A stretch of DNA of 24,953 bases. It comes from Bacteroidota bacterium. Lineage in GTDB: Bacteria; Bacteroidota; Ignavibacteria; Ignavibacteriales; Ignavibacteriaceae. Made by a program: the position numbers and the translations under genes. The notes under the pieces are model-generated. The model saw only the letters and a program-made list of their open reading frames with translations. It was not told where the DNA came from and did not search any database. Positions 6,344 to 15,995 of this stretch are shown here, one piece after another. Position 1 is the stretch's first letter; each line of letters starts with the position of its first letter. The DNA lies in the NCBI GenBank assembly GCA_021778375.1, contig JAJYCM010000007.1:1-24953 (forward strand). Direction: 5' to 3'.

Positions 6344-9300
6344 TGTATCAAAAACTTTTCAATAAAATTAAAGGCGATAGAATATATTTTGCTATCGTCT
6401 TTTTTATTTTAACTTTGATTTTTACTTCTGGTATCATTACACCTATTCTTGTAAAAAATCTTGAAGATAATTGGGAAAAAATATTATCCGGCAAGATTCT
6501 AAAAATTCAAAATTCAGTGACCTATCTTTATAAGCAAAAAGAAAATAATCTAGTAACTCTTGATAAAAAATTTAAGTCGGAATTACGAAGCACTCTAAAT
6601 CCTCAAAATTCATCCTATGCCTCTCTGCTTAAACTTGTAAATATGGATCGATATAAAAAATTATCGATTGAAGTCCTTGCACCAAACGGAAAACTGATTG
6701 CATGGAATAACCAGATTGCAGTTCCGCAAATTGATATCTTACCTCTGTCTTATCCCGCCGGCGAAGCACATTTTTATTCAACGGAACTAATTACTTATTT
6801 AACTGTTACCGATACAATCTTCATTGACAGCGACCAATTTTATTTTGTTGTCAGCGATCCCTTTGAAAAACATTTTTCGTTGCAAAACTCATACTTTGAG
6901 AACATTAACTTTACAAAAGAAATATCAACAAAATATTTAACTCAATTTGATATTGCCTTCAATCCCTTTGAAGAAAAAACTAGTGATGGAAGGAAATATT
7001 CGTTTGATTTGACTAATAATAACGGTGATAAAATTGGCATGGTAACTTTCTATAAGCCTGCTTTAAATATTGCTGTGAGCACATTATATGAAACCGTAAA
7101 CACAATTCAATCAATATTAATGTTGCTTGGATTTTTGTTTGTAGGGTTAGGATTCAAAAAGGACTTTTATAATCTTAAGTATAGAGTGTCTAAATTTATA
7201 CTTCTGACTTTTTATTTGGTGACCTTTAGATTATTGCTTTTCTATACCGGTTTTCCAACCGGTTTGTTGGAAGGAAATCTCGTAAACCCGGCATATTTTT
7301 CTTCAACTTTTGGTGGAGGTATTGTAAAATCGCCAATTGAATTTTTGATATCGTCGTTATTCTTTTTATTAATAATTATCAAAGGATATCAATATTTCCA
7401 AAATTATCTTTATTTTGGAATGAGTAAGAACTCACTACTGAAAAAGTATTTCTGGATTTATCTTTTTCTGGTTTCTGTATTGTTCTTCTGGGTTATTAGA
7501 GGTTTAAGTGCCACAATTAAAAGTGTAATCTTTGATTCAACCCTAAGATACTTTAAGGAACCGAACTTAATCCCAAATCTTCCTTCAATAATCATGAACC
7601 TTAGTGCTCTTATTTTTGGAATCTCTGTTGTAATAGTTTTGTGCGGTCTTCTTTTATACCTAACTTCTTTTTTTAGTGAAAGCGATAGTAAGAAACAAAA
7701 GAAAGTGCTTCTTTATCTTTATTTCTACTTTCAAGTTTTTGGCGTGATTTTTTTGTTATATGAAAATGAACCACTAATTACTCCGGTTATAAGTTTCCTT
7801 TTTATTACCATTGTTTTTATCCTTACTTATCAAATTCATTTTGTTAAGGTTAGCGAAGGCTTTTATTATATCTATGTAGCAATCGCCGCATCCCTGCTAA
7901 CAATAACTTTGATGAATTATTTTAACATTGAATTAGAAAAACAATCGTTAAAAACTACTGCATTAGAAATTAATAGACCGAACGATAATCTTTTGCGTTT
8001 TTTAATTAAGGAAACTTTGTCTAATTCGGCGAAGAATCAAAAAATAATTGATAGCTTCAGTAATGGCAGTACAAACTATAGCGCAGAAGCTTTCAAATTA
8101 TGGGCAGAAAGTTCACTTCAAAAGGAATCCATAAATTCTTCGTTAGGGATTTATGATAAAAATTTGAACCCCCTTGGAAACTTTTCAATAGGAATTAATC
8201 CAAAATCTATTAATATCAAACAATTTATTAATGATAATACTACTATCCCAAAATTGGTTGAAATAAATCAACCCGGAGATACAGTAAAGAAGGTTGTATT
8301 AGGGATTATTCAGATTATGGATCGAGGAATAAAAGTGGGATACCTATCTGCTGTTATCAGCTATGATCTTAAAACTTTGTTTGTGAATGATATTCCCGAT
8401 TTCTTAGAAGCAAAAAACAATAATATCAATTCAGTTCTTGATATTGCAAATTTAAAGATATTTTTATTTAATGATTCAAAATTAGCTCAAGTTTACGGAG
8501 ATATTTATCCCTCCCGGAATCAAATCAAACCTATACTTAGCGCTGATTTTAATGGTGATAACGAAGCATGGTTTAATCTCTCCTTAAATGGTCAGAATTT
8601 TTTTATTTTTGCCATCAAAACAAACCAAAACGGTGTCGAAAAAATTACAGCTGTTGCAGCAAGGGATAAAAAAATATCATGGGACCTATTTAATTTTTTC
8701 AAAATATTTTTGATCCACAGCATATTCATTATTATATTTTCATTATTAATTTTTGCAACAAACGTAAGAAAAATTAAATATACTTTCAGGACTCAACTTC
8801 TGATTGCTTTCTTGTTTGTTTCAATAATCCCTGTCTTAATTCTTGCAATTTACAATCGTCAAATAATTGAAGATAAAAGGCGCTCGGCTATTCTTGACGA
8901 GTTGAACGAAAGAACTGTTTATCTTGAAAATAATATAAGAGAAGAGTTTCACGAAGGCAAAACAGCCAATTATATAATTGCATTTCAAAATGCGGCAAGA
9001 GACATGAATATTTCTTTTGCTATTTATGAAGGTAACAATCAATTCTATAGTTCACGAGATCAATTTTATAAAAGCGGTCTTTTCACGGACAGATTAAATC
9101 CTCAAGTTTATTATGCACTAAATTATCTGAACTACCGGGAATATTTAACTCAAGAACGGATTGAGAATTTTGTTTATGATTCCTATTATAAAAAATTTAA
9201 CCTCGGTGATAGACCCTTCATTATTGGTGTGAACGATGCCTTTAATAAAGTCCATTTATCGTTCTCTGTCGTTGATCTCGATGTCTTTCTTTTCGGAGTC

Positions 9301-10182
9301 TATTCTTTTGCTACTTTGCTGATGATTATTCTAAGCACTGTGCTAGCAAATAAAATTTCCGAACCTATCAGGAGGCTTACTAAGGCAACCGACTCGGTAG
9401 CTCACGGTGATTTTAACGTTCAACTAAATTCAACTGAAAGAGGTGAAATCAAAGAGCTGCTAACGGGGTTTAATTCGATGACAAATGAACTTAAGAAGAA
9501 CCAGTCAGAACTCGCCGAACTTGAAAGAGAAAATGCTTGGAAGGAAATGGCAAAGCAAGTCGCACATGAAATTAAAAATCCATTAACTCCAATGAAATTA
9601 GCTATACAACAATTAATCGTTTCTTATAAAGATAAAAATCCGAATTTTGATTCAATTTTTGAAAAAGTTTCTTCCACTATAATGAATCAAATAGAAAATC
9701 TTAGTCTGATTGCTTCTGAGTTTTCAAGATTTGCCAGAATGCCTAATCTTAATTTTGAAAAAATTGATTTAATAAATGTTATTAATGATACTACTAATCT
9801 TTTCGTTGAAGAAAAAATTAAAATAATGATTTCAAATGAGGTTGAGGAAGCAATGATTGAAAGTGATAAAACCCAACTTAGAAGAATGTTAATAAACTTA
9901 ATAAGAAATTCGATTCAAGCAGGCGCAAGAAATATTATTATCAGAGTAAGCTCTTCTGAAACTAATTATGTCGTTCTCGTTAAAGATGACGGCAGCGGAA
10001 TTCCCGAAGGAATCAAACATAAAATTTTTGAACCCAATTTTTCAACTAAAGATAAAGGAATGGGTCTTGGACTTAAATTGGCAAAAAGATTTCTTGAAAG
10101 TTCATCAGGTAGCATAAGTCTTGTTGAGGGGATTGAATCAGGAACGGAATTCAAAATTATTCTTCCGGGACTAAAAGTATAA
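6343..10182 (+). CDS. Large multi-pass NtrY-like sensor histidine kinase
   Basis: Membrane histidine kinase of 1279 residues, far longer than the usual 400-800. About twelve hydrophobic segments are visible: one near residues 14-37, a cluster of eight between about 254 and 530, two around 790-840 and one at about 980-1003. They frame three extracytoplasmic regions (about 38-250, 530-785 and 845-975). Next come a HAMP linker (about 1003-1055, ISEPIRRL), a short coiled segment, the H-box VAHEIKNPLTPMKL with the phospho-acceptor His1075, the N-box at Asn1189, DDGSGIPEG (1215 on) and GMGLGL (1239-1243). HEIKNPLTPM is typical of NtrY-like kinases. No response regulator gene is in the window, so the partner is unknown. 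The start overlaps the upstream stop by one base. Confidence 0.9.
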   Translation: MYQKLFNKIKGDRIYFAIVFFILTLIFTSGIITPILVKNLEDNWEKILSGKILKIQNSVTYLYKQKENNLVTLDKKFKSELRSTLNPQNSSYASLLKLVNMDRYKKLSIEVLAPNGKLIAWNNQIAVPQIDILPLSYPAGEAHFYSTELITYLTVTDTIFIDSDQFYFVVSDPFEKHFSLQNSYFENINFTKEISTKYLTQFDIAFNPFEEKTSDGRKYSFDLTNNNGDKIGMVTFYKPALNIAVSTLYETVNTIQSILMLLGFLFVGLGFKKDFYNLKYRVSKFILLTFYLVTFRLLLFYTGFPTGLLEGNLVNPAYFSSTFGGGIVKSPIEFLISSLFFLLIIIKGYQYFQNYLYFGMSKNSLLKKYFWIYLFLVSVLFFWVIRGLSATIKSVIFDSTLRYFKEPNLIPNLPSIIMNLSALIFGISVVIVLCGLLLYLTSFFSESDSKKQKKVLLYLYFYFQVFGVIFLLYENEPLITPVISFLFITIVFILTYQIHFVKVSEGFYYIYVAIAASLLTITLMNYFNIELEKQSLKTTALEINRPNDNLLRFLIKETLSNSAKNQKIIDSFSNGSTNYSAEAFKLWAESSLQKESINSSLGIYDKNLNPLGNFSIGINPKSINIKQFINDNTTIPKLVEINQPGDTVKKVVLGIIQIMDRGIKVGYLSAVISYDLKTLFVNDIPDFLEAKNNNINSVLDIANLKIFLFNDSKLAQVYGDIYPSRNQIKPILSADFNGDNEAWFNLSLNGQNFFIFAIKTNQNGVEKITAVAARDKKISWDLFNFFKIFLIHSIFIIIFSLLIFATNVRKIKYTFRTQLLIAFLFVSIIPVLILAIYNRQIIEDKRRSAILDELNERTVYLENNIREEFHEGKTANYIIAFQNAARDMNISFAIYEGNNQFYSSRDQFYKSGLFTDRLNPQVYYALNYLNYREYLTQERIENFVYDSYYKKFNLGDRPFIIGVNDAFNKVHLSFSVVDLDVFLFGVYSFATLLMIILSTVLANKISEPIRRLTKATDSVAHGDFNVQLNSTERGEIKELLTGFNSMTNELKKNQSELAELERENAWKEMAKQVAHEIKNPLTPMKLAIQQLIVSYKDKNPNFDSIFEKVSSTIMNQIENLSLIASEFSRFARMPNLNFEKIDLINVINDTTNLFVEEKIKIMISNEVEEAMIESDKTQLRRMLINLIRNSIQAGARNIIIRVSSSETNYVVLVKDDGSGIPEGIKHKIFEPNFSTKDKGMGLGLKLAKRFLESSSGSISLVEGIESGTEFKIILPGLKV

Positions 10183-10195
10183 ATAAAATATTTTT

Positions 10196-13100
10196 ATGAA
10201 TACGTTAACAGATCATCAAATAAGAGCATTAAACTTTAAGAACCATATCTCCTTAACAGCAAATGCTGGTTCAGGTAAAACGCTTGTTCTTGCAAGCCGT
10301 TATCTGGAAATTGCACTGAAAGAAAATATCTCGCTTCGAAATATTGCAGCTATTACCTTTACTGACAAAGCTGCCGGTGAGTTGTATAAAAAAATTGCAG
10401 GGGAGATAGAAAGAAAACTTTCCTACAGTAGCGACATATGGGAAAAAATAAGGCTTGAAGAAATTAGGCAACAACTTGTTTCGGCAAATATCTCTACTAT
10501 CCATTCTTTTTGTATCGATATATTAAGGGAATATCCCGTCGAAGCTAAGCTTGACTCAAATTTTGTACCGGTGGACGAAAAGGTTTCATCAGAACTTATC
10601 GAATTAGCTATCGAAGAAGCAATTAAAAATGCATTAAATGTACCGGATGAAGAAATCAACATGAAATATCTGGTCAGGGTATTTGCTTCAAAAAAGAATT
10701 TTTCAGACCAAATTGTATCTCTGATTAAGCGTCGCAAAAATGTATTAACAATCACAAAAAATATTTATAGCCTGAAAGAAACAGAAATCTCAAAATTCTT
10801 TTTTGATTCATTTATGGAATATTCTGAAAAAATATTTATCAACAAAATTGAGAACGCTATCAATCTTATCCGGTCTATTAATAGTGCCGTTCTTGATGTA
10901 AATACCAAAAATGCTATTGCCTCATCCATAAATAATTTGTTGAACGATAATCTGTCACTGGAAAGATTCTGGGATAAATTATTAATGCTGTTGAAAATAA
11001 AAAACCTGATAACTACAAAAACTGGCAGTGTAAGAATTAATGGTTACTTAGGCAAGCATTTTATCGAAAATCTTGGTAATGAAGTTAACCAAATAGAGGA
11101 GATATTTTCCGAACTTGAAATGATCATGCCGATTGATAATCATGAAGAAATAGAAAACGAACTTGCTCATTTTGGTAAAACAGTTATTAACTTTTTCAAT
11201 AATGTACTTAAAATATATTCCCACAGAAAAAAAGAAAATGGTTACTTGGACTATGAAGATATCCTTTTGTTTACTCAAGACATTTTGAAAATAAATTCTG
11301 TCCGTAAAGCCTTGTCTGATAAGTTCAAATATTTACTTATCGATGAATATCAAGATACAAATGAAATCCAGTACAATATTTTCCTCCCGATTTTAGAAGA
11401 TTTAAGGAAAGGAAATTTGTTTGTAGTTGGAGATGAAAAGCAGAGCATTTATATGTTCAGGGATGCTGAGTTGGAAGTATTTAATCGAACCAAAAAAAAC
11501 ATTAGGGAAATAGAAGGCGATGCTTCTTTGCTTTCATTACCGGATAGTTTTAGAATGGCCCCCGAATTATGCCTTTTTACAAATTCTCTTTTCAGGAAAT
11601 TATTTAATAATCCAAATAAACTATTTAATGAGGTAGAACATTCGGATTTGGTTTGCGCTTTGAACGACGGCATTCAAGGGCATGTTGAAGTATTACTACC
11701 AAAAATAAATCCTGTCAAAGATCAAAATTTAATTGTACCACAATTTTCTGAATCTGAAATCGTTACGAGAAAAATATTGCAGCTTGTTGGAAGCAACGAT
11801 GAACAACTTAATATTAACTGGGGAGATATTGCTGTTCTTTGTAGAAAAAGAAGATCTTTTATCGAGCTTGAAAAAGTTTTTATTAGATATGGCGTTCCAT
11901 TTCTAATCGTAGGCGGAAAAGAATTTTATAAACGACAGACAATTTACGACATATACAATTATTTTGCTTTTCTTCTTGATGAAGATAATGAAGCTGCATT
12001 GATTGGTATTTTACGCTCTCCATTTCTTTCCCTTTCCGATTCGCAAATATTTGATATATCTCTTCAAAATGGAAAAACACTTTGGGCAAAAGTAAAAAAT
12101 TATATATCAGTAAATATGCAATTCTTTAAAACATTCCAGCCAATTATGGAAATTAAAAATGGGTCCGGTAACTCCGATTTTATATCTCTCTTAAGAGAAA
12201 TTTTAAATGGATCAAATTTCTTATCAGTTATTGCCTCTAGACCTGACGGTGTACAAGAGTTAGCAAATATTCAAAAACTAATTCAGCTTACTAATAATTA
12301 TGATTCACAAGGATACAAAACATTATATGATTATGTTACTTATCTAAAAGAATCAATCGAACAATCTCAAGAGGAAGCGCAAGCTTCCATAGCTGATGAT
12401 GCAAATTCTGTTAAAATAATGACTTTGCATCAGGCAAAAGGTCTAGAATTTCCGGTAGTGATTTTATTCAATAGCGGAGATAGTCCAAAGAGTGACTCAA
12501 CAAAAAGTAAATCAATCACCATTAGTAAAGATTTCGGATTACTTGCCAAACTTCCTTTGAATGAAAAATATTTTGATGAATATATTTCTGCGCCCATAAT
12601 TGGAATTAACAATTTGATAAAGTCCAAGAAGAATATTGCGGAAGTTAAAAGATTATTTTACGTTGGAGTAACAAGAGCAAAATATTATTTGTTTATTTCG
12701 GCCACTCCGGTTAAGGATATGTCTTTTAGTAAAGAATCCTTTATGGGACTTCTGCAACAAGGTTTGGACATAAATTTTAATAGCGAAAACCATCTACTCG
12801 AATCTAATCTCACTTCCTTGATTTTTGACAGAGATCGGTTTAGTAATATTACTAAAACTCTTTCTCTAAATATTCCGGTAAAAAATGAAACAGATATTAT
12901 TCTACCGGAAAATCCCGTAATAAGCGCCGGCTTTGTTGCTAAGAATTTATTATTGGACATTATTGAAGATCATCCTTCACAAGAAATAATTTCAGCCTCA
13001 AAATTTTCAATCTACTCTCAATGTCAAATGAAATATAGCCTGACTTACAGCTTCGGTATGAGTGAGATTATGGAAAAAGTTCTTCACAAAAATTTGACTG

Positions 13101-13801
13101 CAAAAAAAAATGATTTTGAATTTGAATTCAAAAACAAAAATGAAGAGAATGAATATCAGAGCAATTATGACCTTTCAAAGATAAAAGGAAGCATAATCCA
13201 TAAATTATTAGAAATTGAATCAATTCCTACAACTGTTGAAAAAAATTTAGAATTGATCATAAATGATGAAATAAAGGTTGGTAATATAGCAACGCAACAT
13301 GAGGCGGGATTTAAAAAAAATATAATCGAGCAGCTTTTGAGATTTTATTCATCTGATTCTTATAAACGGATTAAAGCATTCTCAAATTATAAAAATGAGT
13401 TTGAAATTTTTGTCGAAGAAGGAAAAAATATACTCTACGGTATTATCGACAAGATTATTTTTGATGAAAATAAAATTATTATTATTGACTATAAAACTGA
13501 CGACATATCGGAAAAGGAAATTCAGGAAAGGTCAAAAATTTATTTAAATCAAATGAAATTTTATTCCTATATTGTAAGTAAATTATTTCCTGATTTTACA
13601 AAATTAGAGATGAAACTTTTATTTCTTGAGTTTCCGGCTCTATCTGTTGATAAAGAAATAAATGCATCTGATTTGAGCGAAATAAAAAATCAGATAAAAT
13701 CAATGATTGAAAATTTACAGGGCGGTAATTTTGTTAAAAATGCAAATCACTGCAGCGAATGTAAATTTTCAATAAATTATTTTTACTGTATTAAAAAATA
13801 A
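10196..13801 (+). CDS. AddA/RecB-like UvrD helicase with PD-(D/E)XK nuclease and Fe-S cysteines
   Basis: Double-strand-break resection enzyme, 1201 residues. Helicase motifs in order: Q-motif-like LTDHQIRAL (4-12), Walker A ANAGSGKT (22-29), Walker B LLIDEYQDT (Asp383, Glu384), VVGDEKQSIYMFRD, VKIMTLHQAKGLEFP and RLFYVGVTRAK. The C-terminal nuclease shows GSIIHKLLE (His1002), GIIDKI (Asp1085), IIDYKTD (Asp1098, Lys1100) and QMKFYSY. Cys943 in SQCQMKY and Cys1186, Cys1189 and Cys1198 at the extreme end form the C...C-x2-C-x8-C arrangement known from the iron-sulfur nuclease domain of AddB and similar proteins, which typical AddA chains lack. No addB-like gene adjoins it. It starts 13 bases after the kinase stop. 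I withhold a gene symbol because AddA, RecB and stand-alone forms cannot be separated here. Confidence 0.9.
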   Translation: MNTLTDHQIRALNFKNHISLTANAGSGKTLVLASRYLEIALKENISLRNIAAITFTDKAAGELYKKIAGEIERKLSYSSDIWEKIRLEEIRQQLVSANISTIHSFCIDILREYPVEAKLDSNFVPVDEKVSSELIELAIEEAIKNALNVPDEEINMKYLVRVFASKKNFSDQIVSLIKRRKNVLTITKNIYSLKETEISKFFFDSFMEYSEKIFINKIENAINLIRSINSAVLDVNTKNAIASSINNLLNDNLSLERFWDKLLMLLKIKNLITTKTGSVRINGYLGKHFIENLGNEVNQIEEIFSELEMIMPIDNHEEIENELAHFGKTVINFFNNVLKIYSHRKKENGYLDYEDILLFTQDILKINSVRKALSDKFKYLLIDEYQDTNEIQYNIFLPILEDLRKGNLFVVGDEKQSIYMFRDAELEVFNRTKKNIREIEGDASLLSLPDSFRMAPELCLFTNSLFRKLFNNPNKLFNEVEHSDLVCALNDGIQGHVEVLLPKINPVKDQNLIVPQFSESEIVTRKILQLVGSNDEQLNINWGDIAVLCRKRRSFIELEKVFIRYGVPFLIVGGKEFYKRQTIYDIYNYFAFLLDEDNEAALIGILRSPFLSLSDSQIFDISLQNGKTLWAKVKNYISVNMQFFKTFQPIMEIKNGSGNSDFISLLREILNGSNFLSVIASRPDGVQELANIQKLIQLTNNYDSQGYKTLYDYVTYLKESIEQSQEEAQASIADDANSVKIMTLHQAKGLEFPVVILFNSGDSPKSDSTKSKSITISKDFGLLAKLPLNEKYFDEYISAPIIGINNLIKSKKNIAEVKRLFYVGVTRAKYYLFISATPVKDMSFSKESFMGLLQQGLDINFNSENHLLESNLTSLIFDRDRFSNITKTLSLNIPVKNETDIILPENPVISAGFVAKNLLLDIIEDHPSQEIISASKFSIYSQCQMKYSLTYSFGMSEIMEKVLHKNLTAKKNDFEFEFKNKNEENEYQSNYDLSKIKGSIIHKLLEIESIPTTVEKNLELIINDEIKVGNIATQHEAGFKKNIIEQLLRFYSSDSYKRIKAFSNYKNEFEIFVEEGKNILYGIIDKIIFDENKIIIIDYKTDDISEKEIQERSKIYLNQMKFYSYIVSKLFPDFTKLEMKLLFLEFPALSVDKEINASDLSEIKNQIKSMIENLQGGNFVKNANHCSECKFSINYFYCIKK

Positions 13802-13829
13802 AATCGAATTAACAAAATCCGGATAAAGC

Positions 13830-14294
13830 ATGTTTAAAAATGTTCAGCAACTTAGAAATCTAGAAACGATAGAAAATGAATTAAAGAATAATACTTCTGG
13901 AATTCTTTCTTTTTATACGCAAGAAGAGAAAATTGTTCAACTTGCTGTTACCTTTATTTACTTGGATAAAAATGTGTATATTTTCCCAACGAGTGAAGAT
14001 GAATTGTTCGATAAAATTCACATAGAAGTCAAATCAAGTTTCACTGTTCTCAGGAACATCAAACTTAAAAAACGGGTTGAACTTGATAATTTGCCTACTT
14101 ATGATTTCCTTTCAATCTCTATAAAAGGTTTCTTGAAACAGGTTGAAGAACAAAAATTGATGGACGATCTTGTAAAGAATTATTCGATGAAATATGTTAA
14201 AGAATTTAATGAAAATGCAGATCTTCCGGGATTTAATAAAGTATTTTTTATTGATACTGAAGAAATTCAGGCATTTGAAGAAACTGGTGGATAG
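13830..14294 (+). CDS. Small protein, possibly pyridoxamine 5'-phosphate oxidase-like split barrel
   Basis: A 154-residue soluble protein with no signal peptide or membrane segment. The pattern of residues about 37-85 (VTFIYLDKNVYIFPTSEDE, a polar turn, SSFTVLRNI) and about 92-105 (FLSISIKGFLKQVEE) resembles the strand order of the flavin-binding split-barrel (PNPOx-like) family, where the first strand handles substrate and the later SIKG strand lies at the dimer face. The resemblance is by eye and weak. It starts 29 bases after the helicase-nuclease stop and may share its transcript; nothing in it suggests a DNA-repair role. The ATG at 13830 is preceded by a weak GGATAA. Confidence 0.5.
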   Translation: MFKNVQQLRNLETIENELKNNTSGILSFYTQEEKIVQLAVTFIYLDKNVYIFPTSEDELFDKIHIEVKSSFTVLRNIKLKKRVELDNLPTYDFLSISIKGFLKQVEEQKLMDDLVKNYSMKYVKEFNENADLPGFNKVFFIDTEEIQAFEETGG

Positions 14295-14345
14295 TCTTTT
14301 ATTTGCTTAAATGAAATTTATTAATATTATTTATCGGAAGTTTTA

Positions 14346-15977
14346 ATGCTAAATTATGTTTGGCTAGCTCTACTTTTTTTGGGTATTGGTACCGCAATCA
14401 CTACAGACATAATTGATCAAAGCCAAAATAAATTTCAAAACGGAAACCCACTAATCGTCACATTAGAATTCCCCGGTGGATTTCAAAAAAATCAAGAAAA
14501 ATCTTATCATACAATTCTAAGAATCAAAGCTGCTGACTTTTCTAATTTCTACAAAGAGAATATTTATCAAGATATTTCTATTCCTGCTATTGTTACCCAA
14601 CATTCAAATGCTGCCAAAGATGTAATTAACTTTAAAATCTCAAGTACTGATCCAAAAATATGGCAGGAAATGGCTTCGGCGTCCGGGAATAATGAAGATC
14701 TTAACGGAAAAATAAAAATTGATTCCTTACTCTCTCCTTCTATTGCGAAGGCTCATATCGTACTTGAGAATGTTTCGTTTCTAAAACTTAAAGATGTAAC
14801 CTCGGCTGCTTTAGATTATGCCGGAAGTGCAGTAAGTATTTCGCTAGGCTTAATCGGTGTTATGGCGCTTTGGCTTGGAGTTATGAAGGTTGCTGAAGAT
14901 GCGGGTTTGATTTCGATAATTGCAAGATGGTTAAAACCGGTTACTAAAAAATTATTTCCCGATGTTCCACCGGAACACCCCGCGATGGGTTCAATGATCA
15001 TGAATATTTCTGCAAACATGTTAGGACTCGGAAATGCCGCTACACCTTTTGGTCTTAAGGCGATGGAAGAACTGAATGAACTTAATCCTGAAAAAGGAGT
15101 TGCTACAAATGCAATGTGCACTTTCCTTGCAATAAATACGGCTGGTATGACATTGATCCCCGCCACTGCAATTGCAATCCGGGCAGCTTCCGGAAGCTCT
15201 GAACCCGCAATAATAATTGGGACATCTATATTTGCCTCTTTCTGTGCGACCATAGCTGGTGTTACTGCTGCAAAGATTTTAGAAAAATTTCCAATCAAAA
15301 AAAATGAATTTACCTTTTGGGTAAAGAGTAACTTAAAAAATATTTCTGCCATTGTCGGTCTCATCCTCCTTATACTCATAATTATTTTTTCCGGCATTGG
15401 CAAAGATATTCTTCAGCGATTAAGTTTCTTCTCTCCTGGCGTCGCGAGGAATATTTTACAAATATTTTCAACTCTGGCAATTCCTTTGCTAATAATATTA
15501 TTTATCGGCTACGGCGCAATTAAGAAAGTTAGAGTCTATGAAAAATTTGTTGAAGGAGCTAAGGAAGGGTTTACCATTGCAGTAAAAATTATTCCGTATC
15601 TGGTTGCGATGCTGGTTGCAATCGGAATTTTTAGAGCAGGAGGGGCGATGCAATGGCTAATAAATATTCTTCATCCCGTGACCGACTTAATCGGTCTTCC
15701 CGCCGAGGCTGTCCCTATGGCTTTTATGCGCCCTCTTTCAGGCAGCGGCTCACTAGGCATAATGGCTGAAATAATTTCAGTTCACGGCCCTGATTCATTC
15801 ATAGGAATTTTAGTCTCAACTTTGTACGGAAGCTCAGAAACAACTTTTTATGTATTAGCTGTCTATTTTGGCGCTGTTAATATCAAGCGAATAAGGCATG
15901 CTCTTTCGGCAGGATTGATTGCAGATATAGTCGGAGTTCTTGCTGCTTTATTTATTGTTAGATTATTATTTGGATAA
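14346..15977 (+). CDS. SpmA-SpmB-like fusion membrane protein (two nucleoside-recognition/gate domains)
   Basis: A 543-residue inner-membrane protein. Residues 1-30 are a first membrane helix (MLNYVWLALLFLG). From about residue 150 the SpmA-like part runs on (GLIGVMALWLGVMKVAED, NMLGLGNAATPFGLKAMEELN, INTAGMTLIPATAIAIR). From about 375 comes the SpmB-like half (FVEGAKEGFTIAVKIIPYLVA, AFMRPLSGSGSLGIM, STLYGSSETTFYVLAVYFGA). In spore formers SpmA and SpmB act in core dehydration; the transported substrate in non-sporulating bacteria is unknown. Unusually, about 115 residues (roughly 35-149) of soluble, strand-rich sequence interrupt SpmA between its first two membrane helices. The start at 14346 has CGGAAG at 14335-14340 upstream. 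Confidence 0.85.
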   Translation: MLNYVWLALLFLGIGTAITTDIIDQSQNKFQNGNPLIVTLEFPGGFQKNQEKSYHTILRIKAADFSNFYKENIYQDISIPAIVTQHSNAAKDVINFKISSTDPKIWQEMASASGNNEDLNGKIKIDSLLSPSIAKAHIVLENVSFLKLKDVTSAALDYAGSAVSISLGLIGVMALWLGVMKVAEDAGLISIIARWLKPVTKKLFPDVPPEHPAMGSMIMNISANMLGLGNAATPFGLKAMEELNELNPEKGVATNAMCTFLAINTAGMTLIPATAIAIRAASGSSEPAIIIGTSIFASFCATIAGVTAAKILEKFPIKKNEFTFWVKSNLKNISAIVGLILLILIIIFSGIGKDILQRLSFFSPGVARNILQIFSTLAIPLLIILFIGYGAIKKVRVYEKFVEGAKEGFTIAVKIIPYLVAMLVAIGIFRAGGAMQWLINILHPVTDLIGLPAEAVPMAFMRPLSGSGSLGIMAEIISVHGPDSFIGILVSTLYGSSETTFYVLAVYFGAVNIKRIRHALSAGLIADIVGVLAALFIVRLLFG

Positions 15978-15995
15978 ATAAAAATATAGAAGAAT

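Noticed and set aside
14816..15403. A 195-codon open frame on the minus strand inside the SpmAB-like gene
   Set aside because: It is the mirror of a well-supported membrane protein with conserved motifs, and its translation is low-complexity hydrophobic with no family resemblance.
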